Assembly: GCF_036347135.1 (NCBI RefSeq)
Contig: NZ_CP108938.1
Span: 10,912,001-10,976,000, forward strand
Direction of reading: 5' to 3'
Source of the DNA: Streptomyces sp. NBC_00775
Lineage (GTDB): Bacteria; Actinomycetota; Actinomycetes; Streptomycetales; Streptomycetaceae
DNA: 64,000 nucleotides
Shown here: piece by piece, positions 29,716 through 38,898 of the stretch
How the letters are laid out: each line of letters opens with the position of its first letter
Numbering within the stretch: position 1 is the stretch's first letter
Notes under the pieces: generated by a model
The model's database searches: none
Told to the model about the DNA's origin: nothing
Seen by the model: only the letters and a program-made list of their open reading frames with translations
Program-made: the position numbers and the translations under genes

Positions 29716-30525
29716 CCTGGCAAGGGCTCGCAGGCAGCGGCGGTGCTGGGCGACGGTCCGTTCTGCGGCCTCGCTCAGGTTGTGCCAGAGGTGCCACCGG
29801 TCCGCGACCTGGACGGCCTGCGGGGCGCCGGTGGAGGCGCCTTCGGCGAAGAACGGCGCACGGTCGCGGCTGACGACCTCAACGCCCGGCCGTTCGGCGA
29901 GCCAGGCCGCCAGGCTGGACGCCTCCCGGTCCGGCAGCAGATCGACGGGGCGGCGGGTCTCGATGTCGACGAGGACGGTGCCGTAGTGGCGGCCCTTGCG
30001 GGTGGCGTACTCGTCGACGCCGACCACCCGCGGCGCGGGGACATCGGGCTCGGGCAGCGCATCGACCAGCCGGAGCACCGTGCTGCGGCTGACGGACACC
30101 CCGAGAACGCGGGCGATGCGGGCTCCGGCCCGGCCCGCGAGGGCCAGGCCGACCGCGGCCAGGGTGGAGCGCAACCGCTCGGTCCGCTGACCGTGCCGAC
30201 GTGTCAAGCCGGGTATCTGCTCGACGAAGGTACGGCGTGCGCAGCCCGAGTTCCCGCAGGTGAACCGACGGACCCTCAACTGGAGAACAACGCTTCGGCC
30301 ACCGCTCGGCACATCAGCGGGAAACCGCAGGTAGGAACCATGAACCCGGTTCGACCAGACTCCGCAGACCGGGCACAGGGTACCGCTCGCGATGCATTGC
30401 GCGTCAACGCGCACTATCTCGATGTTCACGTCCACCGACAGCACCGCGACGTCCGCGATCGACGGGAACAACAACTCCTTCAGCCAGTGTGCGACCTCTT
30501 CCACGGCCCCGAACTGTCGGCCCAA
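29716..30525 (-). pseudogene. ISL3-family transposase, C-terminally truncated
   Basis: About 270 residues with the ISL3 zinc-binding N-terminus ([36 protein letters not shown]), the first catalytic Asp segment [20 protein letters not shown], and [18 protein letters not shown] followed by [15 protein letters not shown]. After [10 protein letters not shown] the sequence switches into unrelated DNA at about 29715, removing the third catalytic residue and the rest of the C-terminal half. It belongs to a different ISL3 subgroup from the element at 60394. Confidence 0.8.
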
Positions 30526-30783
30526 CTGTCTTGTCCACGGACCGTTTTCGGGCGACTTCGCGCGCGGCTCGAAGGTGTCCGGATGCCACTCAGAGTGGCC
30601 ATGTCACAGAAGTTGAGCCAGAACCGCTTGAAGTGAACGAAGCCAGGGCGCGAAAGTGTCATCCGCGCAGCGGTCGCCGAGTTCGCACTCAAGCTACGGC
30701 ACCTCTGATCTCCGGGAGTCAGGGACATGAAGCCATCAACCCGGGGAGCGCACGGTCAGGGCACCTGCTCGAAAAGGGATGCG
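30526..30783. other. No gene recognised
   Basis: Spacer between the ISL3 remnant and the TetR gene. No supported frame, hairpin or repeat was found. Confidence 0.4.
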
Positions 30784-31353
30784 TCAGCGCATGCCTGCCG
30801 CGCCGAGCAGGGTGGCCACCGTGGGCGCGACGAGCCCGGTCAGTTTGTCGGCGCCGATCCCGGCGCGGGCGCTGGCGCCGTCGAAGACCAAGATGAGCTG
30901 CCGGGCCAGCAGGTCGGGATCGCTCGCCCCGCCCTGTTCGGCCTCGGCGCGGAAGAAGGCCGTCAGGTTCGCCTTGACCCGGTGGGCCACCCGGCTCGCG
31001 GGGTGGCTCTGGTCTTTGAGCTCGATCTGAGCAGCCAGGTATCGGCAGCCTTGGAAGTCGGGCGCACCCGCCTGCTCCTCCAACTGGTCGAAGACGTGCA
31101 GGATCCGCTCGCGAGGTGACCGACCGTCGTCCGCCGCGGGCAGGAGGGTCGCCACGAAGGCGGAGGAGCGCTCCTCCAGACTCGCCGCGAGCAGTTCGTC
31201 CTTGCTCTCGAACAGCTGGTACAGGGAGCGCTTCGACACCCCGGCCGCCCTGCACAGTGTGTCGACGCCGATGCCGACACCGTCTCGGTAGGTGAGCGTG
31301 GCCGCTGCCTCCAGCAGCCGCTCTCTGGTACTTGGCTTCACTTCGGTGGTCAT
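30784..31353 (-). CDS. TetR-family regulator 1
   Basis: A 189-residue regulator. The N-terminal HTH is RERLLEAAATLTYRDGVGIG then VDTLCRAAGVSKRSLYQLF. The ligand domain (FDQLEEQAGAPDFQGCRYLA to ARAGIGADKLTGLVAP) is close to that of the TetR at 35563-36180, so the two are paralogues in opposite orientation. The ATG at 31353 is followed upstream by the palindrome AAACCGATCGGTTT at 31386-31399, indicating autoregulation. The same motif recurs at the MFS/TetR2 and NmrA promoters. Confidence 0.88.
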   Translation of the reverse strand: MTTEVKPSTRERLLEAAATLTYRDGVGIGVDTLCRAAGVSKRSLYQLFESKDELLAASLEERSSAFVATLLPAADDGRSPRERILHVFDQLEEQAGAPDFQGCRYLAAQIELKDQSHPASRVAHRVKANLTAFFRAEAEQGGASDPDLLARQLILVFDGASARAGIGADKLTGLVAPTVATLLGAAGMR

Positions 31354-31385
31354 ACCGCGAGGTTAACTCGATGTGGACAAAATGA

Positions 31386-31399
31386 AAACCGATCGGTTT
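31386..31399. promoter_or_regulatory. TetR operator AAACCGATCGGTTT (O1)
   Basis: A perfect 14-bp palindrome 33 bp upstream of TetR 1. It matches the sites at 35492, 35516, 36497 and 36521. Confidence 0.7.
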
Positions 31400-31849
31400 A
31401 CGGCGCTTTGCCGGGCGATCTTCGCGCCGCCCACGGGCCGGGCGGGCATGTGAGTACGGTTCCGCTACGCCGGGGCGGCGGTCTTCTCGGGGCTTCGTCC
31501 GGGCGAGGACGCGGTGCGGCCCCTGGCGGCCGCCCGTCACCCCCGAAGCCGGCGAGTGCGGCCGCGATGAGGCCGACGGCCATCCACACCCAGCCCCTGG
31601 CCGGGCTCGCGCCCACTGGGCGCCGTTGTAGAGGATCGAGCGGATACCGCCGGTGTCCTGCGGCAGTGGCTCGAACTCTGCGAGGAAGCGGTAGCAGACG
31701 GGCAGCACCCTGAGCCCACCGATCCCGGAGATCGCGATGGCGCACACCGGGTACAGCCACAGCAGCGGCAGACAGGAGGGGCACATCCCCATGAGGCCGG
31801 CCGCGCCCGCCAGACCGGTGTGACCATCGGCCCCGGAAATGCAGCCCAT
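31400..31849 (-). pseudogene. Possible small membrane protein, probably frameshifted
   Basis: One frame begins MGCISGADGHTGLAGAAGLM and carries a hydrophobic segment MCPSCLPLLWLYPVCAIAIS, then LPQDTGGIRSILYNGAQWAR. The next frame continues with another hydrophobic stretch WVWMAVGLIAAALAGFGG and a polar Arg/Pro tail. Together they could be one two-helix membrane protein with a break near 31620. I do not recognise a family. It ends 35 bp before IS copy 2. Confidence 0.35.
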
Positions 31850-32052
31850 CGTGGATCTGACGCGGTGTTGACGGAAGATGCCCGCTACCGGGATTCATTC
31901 GTAGTGCTCCGGCCTTCAGGCCGGGGGTGAAGCGAATCTGACGGTGGCGACGCGGAGCGTCGCGGATTCCGGTCCGGCGGAGCCGGATGCCGCGTATTCA
32001 CCACCATGGCGCGGAGCGCCACGATGGCCGGTCCGGCGGAGCCGGGCGATGC

Positions 32053-32460
32053 TCACACCGGCCGGTGCTGCTGTTCGATGTACTGCTTGACCACCGAGAG
32101 CGGGGCGCCGCCGACGGTGCCGGCGAAGGAGGACCCGGACCAGAGCTTGTTGGCCCGCCAGTAGTGGCGTGCCAGGTCGGGGAACTCCTGGCGCAGTCGG
32201 CGGGAGGAGACGCCCTTGAGAGAGTTGACGAGTTTGGTGACGGCGACCTTGGGCGGGAAGTTCACCAGAAGGTGGACGTGGCTGTCCTCGCCGTCGAACT
32301 CCACCAGCTCGCACTCGAAGCCCGCGCACACCGACCGCATGATCTCCTCCATACGCGTCAGGTGATCGTCCGTGAATACGTTGTGCCGGAACTTTGTCAC
32401 GAAGACCAAGTGCACATGCATCACGAAAACACAGTGCCGACCAGTTCTAATCTTCTGCAT
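32053..32460 (-). CDS. tnpA: TnpA Y1 (HUH) transposase (copy 2)
   Basis: A 135-residue single-strand transposase with the HUH motif DSHVHLLV and the tyrosine helix VVKQYIEQQHRPV, so both catalytic parts are present. TnpA dimers excise and insert the IS as single-stranded circles using hairpins at the ends. It differs from copy 3 at a few residues (CVFVMHVHLV, FECELVEFDGED). The start is the ATG at 32460, which begins MQKIRTGRHC as in all copies. It could mobilise copy 1, whose own TnpA is broken. Confidence 0.92.
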   Translation of the reverse strand: MQKIRTGRHCVFVMHVHLVFVTKFRHNVFTDDHLTRMEEIMRSVCAGFECELVEFDGEDSHVHLLVNFPPKVAVTKLVNSLKGVSSRRLRQEFPDLARHYWRANKLWSGSSFAGTVGGAPLSVVKQYIEQQHRPV

Positions 32461-32494
32461 GCCGCCGGTAACTCAAGTGTCTAGCGTGGCGGTC

Positions 32495-33714
32495 ATGCAG
32501 CTTCGGTACGGCTTCCGCCTGTACCCGGACTCCGGCCAACGCGCAGCCCTGGTGAGGGCGTTCGGGTGCGCCCGCGTCGTGTTCAACGACGCCGTGCGCG
32601 CCCGCGAGGACGCCCGCAGAGCGGGCGAGGCCTTCCCGACGGCCGGCGAGCTGTCCAGGAAGTTGATCACCGCTGCGAAGCAGACCGAGGCCCGGTCCTG
32701 GCTGGGTGAGGTCTCCGCCGTCGTGCTCCAGCAGGCGCTGCGCGACGTGGAGGCCGCCTACAGGAACTTCTTCGCCTCCCTCAAGGGCCAGCGGCAGGGC
32801 GCGAAGATGGGCCCCGGTTCAAGTCCCGCAAGGACAACCGGCAGTCGATCCGCTTCACGGCCAACGCCCGCTGGTCGATCACCGATTCCGGGCGGCTGAA
32901 CCTGCCGAAGATCGGGGCGGTGCGGGTGAAGTGGTCACGAACTCTGCCCTCCCAACCCCCTTCGGTCACCGTGATCAAGGACGCGGCCGGGCGGTACTTC
33001 GCCTCCTTCGTCATCGACACCGACCCGCACGCCGACGCCACCCGGATGCCCGACACCGACCAGATGGTCGGCATCGACCTCGGCCTGACCCATTTCGCGG
33101 TCCTGTCCGACGGCACGAAGATCGACTCCCCGCGGTTCCTGCGCCGCGCGGAGAAGAAACTCAAAAGAGCCCAGCGGGAGTTGTCCCGCAAGCAGAAAGG
33201 CAGCAAGAACCGCGAGAAGGCCCGCCTCAAGGTCGCCCGCGCCCACGCACAAGTGACCGATGCCCGCCGGGAGTTCCACCACCAGCTCTCCACGAAGCTG
33301 ATCCGCGACAACCAAGCGATCGGTGTGGAAGACCTGGCGGTCAAAGGACTCGCGCGCACCAGGCTGGCCAAGAGCGTCCACGACGCCGGATGGGCGGCGT
33401 TCGTGACCATGCTGGAGTACAAAGCGGTCAGGTACGGCCGGACCCTGGTCAAGATCGGCCGGTTCACACCGACCTCCCAGGTCTGCTCGGCCTGCGGGGC
33501 CAAGGACGGGCCCAAGCCCCTGAACGTCCGGGAATGGACCTGCACCGCCTGCGGGACCCTCCATGACCGGGACCACAACGCCGCGATCAACCTCAAAACG
33601 GCCGCCGGACTGGCGGTTGCAGCCTGCGGAGCGCAGGTAAGACCAGGACTCGTCCCGGCACAGCGCGAAGAAACAGGAAGCCACGGATCCCCGCCCGAAC
33701 CCCATGCCGCGTAG
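32495..33714 (+). pseudogene. tnpB: TnpB, frameshifted (copy 2)
   Basis: This is the same protein as the intact TnpBs, but four bases present in copy 3 (GTGGGTGCGCCCC) are missing here (ATGGGCCCC) at about 32810. After QRQGAKMG the frame becomes PGSSPARTTGSRS and stops at 32899. The remainder from 32920 encodes a perfect RuvC part (GIDLGLTHF, GVEDLAVKGL, LHDRDHNAAIN and a CSACG/CTACG zinc finger). The protein is thus cut at about residue 105 and should be inactive. The ATG is at 32495. Confidence 0.88.
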
Positions 33715-33775
33715 CGGCACAGCAACGGACGAGAAGGCCAGAATCCTCGCGCTTCAGCCCGAGGAGCAAGTCAAC
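33600..33775 (+). ncRNA. Predicted omega RNA of IS copy 2
   Basis: The 3' end of tnpB plus the right end. The guide would be the flank starting TGCGAGGATCAGTT at 33776. The stem at 33745-33764 has a C:C mismatch that may weaken it. Confidence 0.3.
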
Positions 33776-33950
33776 TGCGAGGATCAGTTCCCTGAAGACG
33801 GATCGCGCGCATAGCAGTGGGCACCATCTCGGAGACTGCCCTGCCTTCCTACGCTGATCTGTGCCTTGAGGACACCAATCAGCGCAGGTAGCAGGGCATT
33901 TCCCGCAGTCCACTCGTTGTGGCAGGCGCGTATCCCCGGTGGATTCAGGC

Positions 33951-35450
33951 TCAGTGGGCGATCACGGGCTCGCCCTCCGACGGCGCCAGGGCTGAATTCG
34001 GCATCAGGAACGCCGCGAGCACGGCACCGACGACGAAGATCCCGGCGCCCCATGCCAGGGTGGCCGTGTAGCTCTCGACCCCGGCCTGGGCCGCGGTCAG
34101 CGCGCCGGGCTTGTGCGAGGAGAGGTAGTCGGTCGCGGCCGATGAGGCAACGGTGGTCAGCAGTGCCGTGCTGATCGAGCCGCCCACCTGCTGGCTGGTG
34201 TTGATCAGCGCCGAGGCGACGCCCGCGTCCTCGTGGTGCACGCCTGCGGTCGCACCCTGGAATGCGGTGGTCATCACCCCACCGATACCGAGACCCAACA
34301 GGATCATGCCCGGCATGATGTTGGCGAGGTAGCTACTGTCCAGCGTGAGCTGGGTCAGCAGGGCCATGCCGGATGCGGAGACCAGGAAGCTGACGCTGAC
34401 CACGGCCTTCGGGCCGACCTTGGGCAGCAGCAGTGTAGGCACCGTGGTCGACGAGGCGACGATGCCGCCGACCATTGGCAGGAAGGACAGACCGGCCTCG
34501 ATCGGCGAGTAGCCGATGCTGGCCTCCAGGTAGTAGGTCAGGAACAGGAAGATCGAGAACATTCCCATGCCCAGGACGAACACGGCCAGGAACGAACCGC
34601 CTCGGGTCCGGTCCAGCACGACGCGTAGCGGCAGCAGCGGATGCGCGACCCTGAGCTCCAGCCAGGCGAAGACCGCGAGCAGCACCACGCCGCTGATCAC
34701 GGAGCCGAGGGCGACCGGGTCGGTCCAACTGGTGGATTCGACGTGCGCGAACCCGTAGACGATGCCGAACAGTGCGGCGCTCACTGTGACGGTGCCCGGA
34801 ATATCGATTTTGGGTCGCTCGGTGACCACGGGCTTGGCCAGCAACAGCAGCGCACCGGCCAGCGCGACGGCCGCGAAGATGACGTTCACGTACATCACCC
34901 AGCGCCACGACGCCCATTCGGTCAGCATGCCGCCGAGCAGGAGTCCGACCGCTGCGCCCGCACCGGACAACGCACTGAAGATGCCGAAGGCTTTCGGCCT
35001 TTCGGCCGGCTGGGTGAAGGTCACGCTGAGCAGTGAGAGCGCCGCGGGCGCGAGCAGCGCGGCGAAGAGGCCCTGGGCCACACGCGCCGCGACGAGCATC
35101 TCGAAGCTGCTGGCCGCGCCGCCGACGACGGATGCGCCCGCGAAACCGATCAGGCCGGTCACGAAGGTCGTACGTCGGCCGAACAGGTCGCCGAGTCGGC
35201 CCCCGAGCAGCAGCAGGCTGCCGAACGCCAGGGCATACCCCGTGATGACCCACTGCCGGCTGCCGTCGCTGAAACCGAGGTCGTGTTGCGCTGCGGGCAG
35301 CGCGATGTTCACGACTGTCGCATCGAGCGTGACCATGAGCTGCGCCACGCCCAGCACGACGAGCACCCACCAGCGCACGGCGTGTGAGCCGCGGCGGCCC
35401 GAGTCTGCTTTCCCGGAGGCGGGTGCCTCACGGTCGAAGGTGGTAGTCAT
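33951..35450 (-). CDS. DHA2-type MFS drug exporter (14 transmembrane segments)
   Basis: A 499-residue major facilitator: VVLGVAQLMVTLDATVVNIA (TM1 with motif D1), GGRLGDLFGRRTTFVTGLIG (motif A between TM2 and TM3), MTEWASWRWVMYVNV, and paired hydrophobic helices to FVVGAVLAAFLMPNSALAP. Such proton antiporters export drugs, dyes or antibiotics. The ATG at 35450 follows AAAGGGAAG. It is divergent from TetR 2, with two TetR operators (35492-35529) in the 112-bp spacer, so TetR-controlled induction by its substrate is expected. The substrate is unknown. Confidence 0.9.
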   Translation of the reverse strand: MTTTFDREAPASGKADSGRRGSHAVRWWVLVVLGVAQLMVTLDATVVNIALPAAQHDLGFSDGSRQWVITGYALAFGSLLLLGGRLGDLFGRRTTFVTGLIGFAGASVVGGAASSFEMLVAARVAQGLFAALLAPAALSLLSVTFTQPAERPKAFGIFSALSGAGAAVGLLLGGMLTEWASWRWVMYVNVIFAAVALAGALLLLAKPVVTERPKIDIPGTVTVSAALFGIVYGFAHVESTSWTDPVALGSVISGVVLLAVFAWLELRVAHPLLPLRVVLDRTRGGSFLAVFVLGMGMFSIFLFLTYYLEASIGYSPIEAGLSFLPMVGGIVASSTTVPTLLLPKVGPKAVVSVSFLVSASGMALLTQLTLDSSYLANIMPGMILLGLGIGGVMTTAFQGATAGVHHEDAGVASALINTSQQVGGSISTALLTTVASSAATDYLSSHKPGALTAAQAGVESYTATLAWGAGIFVVGAVLAAFLMPNSALAPSEGEPVIAH

Positions 35451-35491
35451 GTCTTCCCTTTGTTGCTGGTCATAGGCTGAACACCGACCGG

Positions 35492-35529
35492 AAACCGATC
35501 TGTTTCCACTCAGGTAAACAGATCGGTTT
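35492..35529. promoter_or_regulatory. Paired TetR operators (O2, O3) between MFS and TetR 2
   Basis: AAACCGATCTGTTT at 35492-35505 and its near mirror image AAACAGATCGGTTT at 35516-35529, centres 24 bp apart. Each is the O1 palindrome with one change, in opposite arms. Confidence 0.72.
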
Positions 35530-35562
35530 CCATGGCGCAAGTGAGCGGGGAGCCGCTGACCT

Positions 35563-36180
35563 GTGAGCGATCCGAAAACGCGCACGCCCGCGCCCGCGCC
35601 GGCCGCCCTTCTCTGCCCGAAGGCCAATGCCTTCCAGCTGCGCCGCTGCAAGAAGGCCGCGCGGTCGACGATGGCGAGCGAGGGCGTCACTATCGGCGTC
35701 GAGGCGTTGTGTAAGGCGGCGGGGGTGTCCAAGCGCTCGATGTACCAGCTGTTCGAGAGCAAGGACGACCTGCTGGCGGCGAGCCTGGAGCGGCGAGCCG
35801 CTTCCTGCGCTGCCCGTCTCCTGCCTGAGGCAGGAGACGGGCTTTCCGCCCGGGGGCGGATCCTGCATGTCTTCGAGCAGTTGGAGTCGCAGGCGGGGGC
35901 GCCGGAATTCAAGGGCTGTGCGTACCTGGCTGTGCAGATCGACCTGAAGGATCAGAGCCACCCCGCCAGCCGGGTGGCCCACCGGGTCAAGGGGAACCTG
36001 ATGGCCTTTTTCCGTGCCGAGGCCGAACAGGGCGGGGTGAGCGATCCGGGACGGCTGGCCCGGCAGCTGATGGTGGTCTTCGATGGCGCCAGTGCCCGTG
36101 CGGGGATCGGCGCCGACAAGCTGACGGGGCTCGTCGCGCCCATGGCGGCCGCCCTGCTCGATGCGGCAGGCATGCGCTGA
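35563..36180 (+). CDS. TetR-family regulator 2
   Basis: 205 residues. From GVTIGVEALCKAAGVSKRSM onward it parallels TetR 1 (YQLFESKDDLLAASLE, FEQLESQAGAPEFKGCAYLA, ARAGIGADKLTGLVAPMA). The first helix is atypical (AFQLRRCKKAARSTMASEGV against RERLLEAAATLTYRDGV in TetR 1), and the N-terminus is Pro/Ala-rich. Part of the HTH scaffold may therefore be degenerate, or the start may be wrong; GTG at 35563 is the longest plausible start. It is divergent from the MFS exporter and the likely repressor of that promoter. The paralogue at 30784 may bind the same operators. Confidence 0.8.
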   Translation: MSDPKTRTPAPAPAALLCPKANAFQLRRCKKAARSTMASEGVTIGVEALCKAAGVSKRSMYQLFESKDDLLAASLERRAASCAARLLPEAGDGLSARGRILHVFEQLESQAGAPEFKGCAYLAVQIDLKDQSHPASRVAHRVKGNLMAFFRAEAEQGGVSDPGRLARQLMVVFDGASARAGIGADKLTGLVAPMAAALLDAAGMR

Positions 36181-36379
36181 CGCATCGAGCAGGGCGGCCT
36201 GGGCAGACGGATGTGCGCTGCGATGGAGCGTCGACAAACGTCCCTCCCAGCCAAACGGGAGGAAGGCGCAGGGCTCCGGCCGCACGGGTTCAACCCGTGG
36301 CGAAGAGTCCGGTGCTGGCCGAAGCGTGTCTGCCGGGTTGCGGACGACGGCCGGGCGCCGGTGCAGGGGTTGCCGGGTC

Positions 36380-36482
36380 TCCGGTCATCCAGGCTGCCTG
36401 GCACCTGCATCTGTCCTGGCCGACCGTGATGGGCGTCTTCCGTGCCCAGGATCGTGAGGTCGTCGAGGCGCCACCGCCTGAG
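36380..36482 (+). pseudogene. ISL3-like transposase remnant
   Basis: A short frame reads AGSPVIQAAWHLHLSWPTVM followed by FRAQDREVVEAPPPET. It resembles the segment of ISL3 transposases just before the first catalytic Asp. Both ends run into unrelated sequence. The rest of 36181-36638 contains only the operator pair below. Confidence 0.4.
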
Positions 36483-36496
36483 ACCTTGCCGCACGG

Positions 36497-36534
36497 AAAC
36501 CGATCGGTGTAACGTGTTTGAAACCGATCGTTTT
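36497..36534. promoter_or_regulatory. Paired TetR operators (O4, O5) upstream of the NmrA-like gene
   Basis: AAACCGATCGGTGT at 36497-36510 and AAACCGATCGTTTT at 36521-36534, again with 24-bp centre spacing, about 105 bp before the NmrA start. This puts the NmrA gene under the same TetR control. Confidence 0.68.
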
Positions 36535-36638
36535 CCCAAAGGTTTTCTCGATCGCCGGGCTGATGTAGATCAGTCTCGAACGCACCGCGCCCATCGCGTA
36601 CTGATCACGTGCGTACTCAACCTCCGGAGTCGAACGCC

Positions 36639-37736
36639 ATGTCTTCTCACACCACCTCCAACATCTTCGTGATCGGCGGTACAGGGGCTCAAGGAATGCC
36701 CATCGTCCGCTCTCTTGTCGCCGACAAGAAATACTCCGTCCGGGTTCTCACTCGCGATTCCAGCTCCCCCCGAGCCCAAGCGCTCCTCGCGCTCGGCAAC
36801 GTCTCCCTCCTCGAAGGGTCGTTCGCCGACGAGGACGTGCTGCGGGAAGGGTTTCGAAGCTGTGACGGCGCATTCATCAACATCGACGGGTTCAACACCG
36901 GTGAGAAAACGGAGACCTACTGGGCGATCCGCAGTTACGAGATAGCGATTGAAGAGGGAATCAAGTTCTTCGTCTACGGAAACCTCGACTACACCCTCAA
37001 GAAGTCCGGCTACGACTCGAGGTTCCGCACCGGGCATTATGACGGTAAAGGCCGCATGGCTGAATGGGTGCTGTTTCAAAATGAAAAGAACAGGGACCGG
37101 ATGGGAGCAGCGGTCTTCACGTCAGGTCCCTACATTGAGATGGTGATCTCACCGCTCACGCCCATGACACCCAGCGTTGAAAACGGTGTCGTCACGTGGC
37201 GAGTCCCTCTCGGCGAGGGAGCCGTTCCTCACGTGGCCCTCGAAGACTGCGGCTTCTACGTTCGCTGGCTCTTCGACCATCCGGAGCGCGCGAATGGCAT
37301 GGATCTTGAAGTCGCCATCGAGCACATGACCTATGCCGACATGGCTGCGGCGTTCGAGAAGGTCACCGGGCATCCGGCGCAGTACATCGACACTGATCTG
37401 GACACTTATTGGAACGCGCCGGACGTGAAGGGCATTGCTGATCAGCCTGCCGGTTATAACGCCGATCCCAACGACAAAAGCACCATGAGCTTCCGGGACA
37501 ACTTCACGGGCTTCTGGAATACGTGGAAGCATGGAATCATCACCAGGGATTACGCTCTGCTCGACGAAATCCACCCCCACAGGATCAGGAGTGCTGAGGA
37601 GTGGTTCCGCCGGGAGGATCAGGTGGGAAGGGAACTCGGTAAAGGTAGTCTCTGGGAGAGGGTCCAACCGGAGAACTGGAGCCTCGACTCTGCGATCCTC
37701 AAGAGCAGTGCTGATATGAGGACGGGCAAGTTGTAA
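36639..37736 (+). CDS. NmrA-like NAD(P)-binding protein, lower GC
   Basis: 365 residues. The N-terminal Rossmann motif is IFVIGGTGAQGMPIVRSLVA, then RVLTRDSSSPRAQALLALGN, FVYGNLDYTLKKSGYDSRFR and SGPYIEMVISPLTPMTP. NmrA-like proteins sense redox cofactors or reduce quinone-type substrates. The catalytic YxxxK of true SDRs is not evident. The ATG at 36639 follows CCGGAG. Third positions contain many A/T bases (for example GAAATCAAG-like codons), unlike the neighbours, and the sequence recalls fungal NmrA homologues, which suggests transfer. Two TetR operators precede it, linking it to the MFS exporter regulon. Confidence 0.82.
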   Translation: MSSHTTSNIFVIGGTGAQGMPIVRSLVADKKYSVRVLTRDSSSPRAQALLALGNVSLLEGSFADEDVLREGFRSCDGAFINIDGFNTGEKTETYWAIRSYEIAIEEGIKFFVYGNLDYTLKKSGYDSRFRTGHYDGKGRMAEWVLFQNEKNRDRMGAAVFTSGPYIEMVISPLTPMTPSVENGVVTWRVPLGEGAVPHVALEDCGFYVRWLFDHPERANGMDLEVAIEHMTYADMAAAFEKVTGHPAQYIDTDLDTYWNAPDVKGIADQPAGYNADPNDKSTMSFRDNFTGFWNTWKHGIITRDYALLDEIHPHRIRSAEEWFRREDQVGRELGKGSLWERVQPENWSLDSAILKSSADMRTGKL

Positions 37737-38056
37737 ACGGGTGAGCGGTATGGCGGCTCGGTAGATGCTGAGCGATGAGTTGAATGTTCGCGATCTTCGC
37801 CGGGAGTTGCTGCCAGGGAGCGTACGGCTCCGCGGCGGTTCGTCCGACGGCGACGGCCGCGTCAGCGCAAGTCGTGCGCGTACGTGGTGACGGGGCTGGG
37901 GGCAGGTCCGGGATGGCCCCGTACTCGCCGATCCCGGCGTCGCGGATGGCATCCGTGAAGCGGCCTGCCGGAGCTGGGCAGCGTGACAGCCGTGGCGGCG
38001 GGACCGAGCCGACGAGCGTCCGGCACTGCGGTCCACGAGGTGCGGCGAGGCGACGC
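37737..38056. other. No gene recognised
   Basis: About 320 bp without a supported coding frame, between the NmrA-like gene and an IstB remnant. Composition is GC-rich and the frames are Arg/Pro-rich. Confidence 0.4.
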
Positions 38057-38169
38057 AGCACGGCCATCGTCGACCGGCTGACCTTCACGGTGCGATCATC
38101 CAGACCGGGACGGAGTCCTACCGCCTCGCTCACACCAAGGCGCAGGCCGAACGCGCCGCGGCCGGCTGA
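38057..38169 (+). pseudogene. IS21 helper ATPase (IstB) C-terminal remnant, frameshifted
   Basis: AIVDRLTF, then after a one-base shift HGAIIQTGTESYRLAHTKAQ and a stop at 38167. This resembles the conserved end of IstB proteins (DRLT-x-x-A-x-I, then SYRL). No other part of an IS21 is visible nearby. Confidence 0.42.
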
Positions 38170-38343
38170 GTTCATCCCCGGTGAGGACGGCGGCTCCGGC
38201 GGTGCCGATGGCCCGCCGCCCCACCCACTCATGGCCGCCGGCATGCCTTTCCCGGACTGGCCCCTGGAACGAGTGCGCCGCGTCGAGGCGGCGGTTGCCG
38301 ATCAGGGTTCAGGGGCAGGCGTGGTCCGAGAAGGTCTCGATCT

Positions 38344-38811
38344 TCAGGCCGGCTGCGTGCCGGTGCTGATCTGTTGGGTGAGCTTGAGCAGTTCTTCGAC
38401 GTGGTAGATCTCGGTGATCTTGCCGTCGACAACGCGGAGGATGTCGGTGCCGGTGATGTCGACCGGGTTGCCGCTGGCGGCGAACCCGAAGGCGTCTCCG
38501 GTGTGGGTCCCGGTCATCCGCCAGTGGAGGACAACCCAGCCGCCGGGGAGCTCCTGCTGGAACAGGATCCGGTGCTGCGTGTCGGTGAATCCGTCGCGGA
38601 CCGCGGCGATCAGCACTCGCATGCCGTCGAGGCCCGAGGCGGCGCCGTCAGCGGGGTTGTGGTCGATCACGTCGGGGGCGAACACCTCGTCCGCCCCGGC
38701 GACGTTGCCGGTGTCGTAGAGCTCAAGGTTGCGCGCGGCGACCCGCAACGCGGTGGTCGTGGCCGAGCGCACCATCTCGCTCGCGGTGTTGGCCGTACTG
38801 ATCGCGGTCAT
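38344..38811 (-). CDS. SnoaL-like/ester cyclase-type protein
   Basis: About 155 residues of the NTF2-like SnoaL fold: ARNLELYDTGNVAGADEVFA, DVIDHNPADGAASGLDGMRV, then VVLHWRMTGTHTGDAFGFAA and GTDILRVVDGKITEIYHVEE. Members are cyclases, hydrolases or simply ligand-binding barrels, so the reaction is unknown. The ATG at 38811 is preferred over the one at 38823 because GGAGG lies 5 nt before it. It is divergent from an HxlR regulator with a palindrome in between, so it is probably the regulated target. Confidence 0.82.
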   Translation of the reverse strand: MTAISTANTASEMVRSATTTALRVAARNLELYDTGNVAGADEVFAPDVIDHNPADGAASGLDGMRVLIAAVRDGFTDTQHRILFQQELPGGWVVLHWRMTGTHTGDAFGFAASGNPVDITGTDILRVVDGKITEIYHVEELLKLTQQISTGTQPA

Positions 38812-38853
38812 GAGGTCCTCCATGGTGTGGGGTGCGGGCTGCTCCGGCTATAG

Positions 38854-38866
38854 TTCCCTGAGGGAA
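38854..38866. promoter_or_regulatory. HxlR operator candidate TTCCCT-G-AGGGAA
   Basis: A perfect 6+1+6 palindrome in the 87-bp divergent region, followed by a second TTCCCT at 38871-38876. Confidence 0.55.
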
Positions 38867-38898
38867 TCAGTTCCCTCAAATGAACTAATGGGGAGAGT

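Larger units (their letters stand above)
31884..33775. mobile_element. IS200/IS605-family element, copy 2 (tnpA intact, tnpB frameshifted)
   Basis: The left end GCTACCGGG starts at 31884 and the right end is ...AAGTCAAC at 33775. The gene order is tnpA (minus) then tnpB (plus). The right-end hairpin at 33745-33764 has one mismatch compared with the other copies. It is inserted between a TetR/membrane-protein region and the MFS exporter. Confidence 0.85.
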
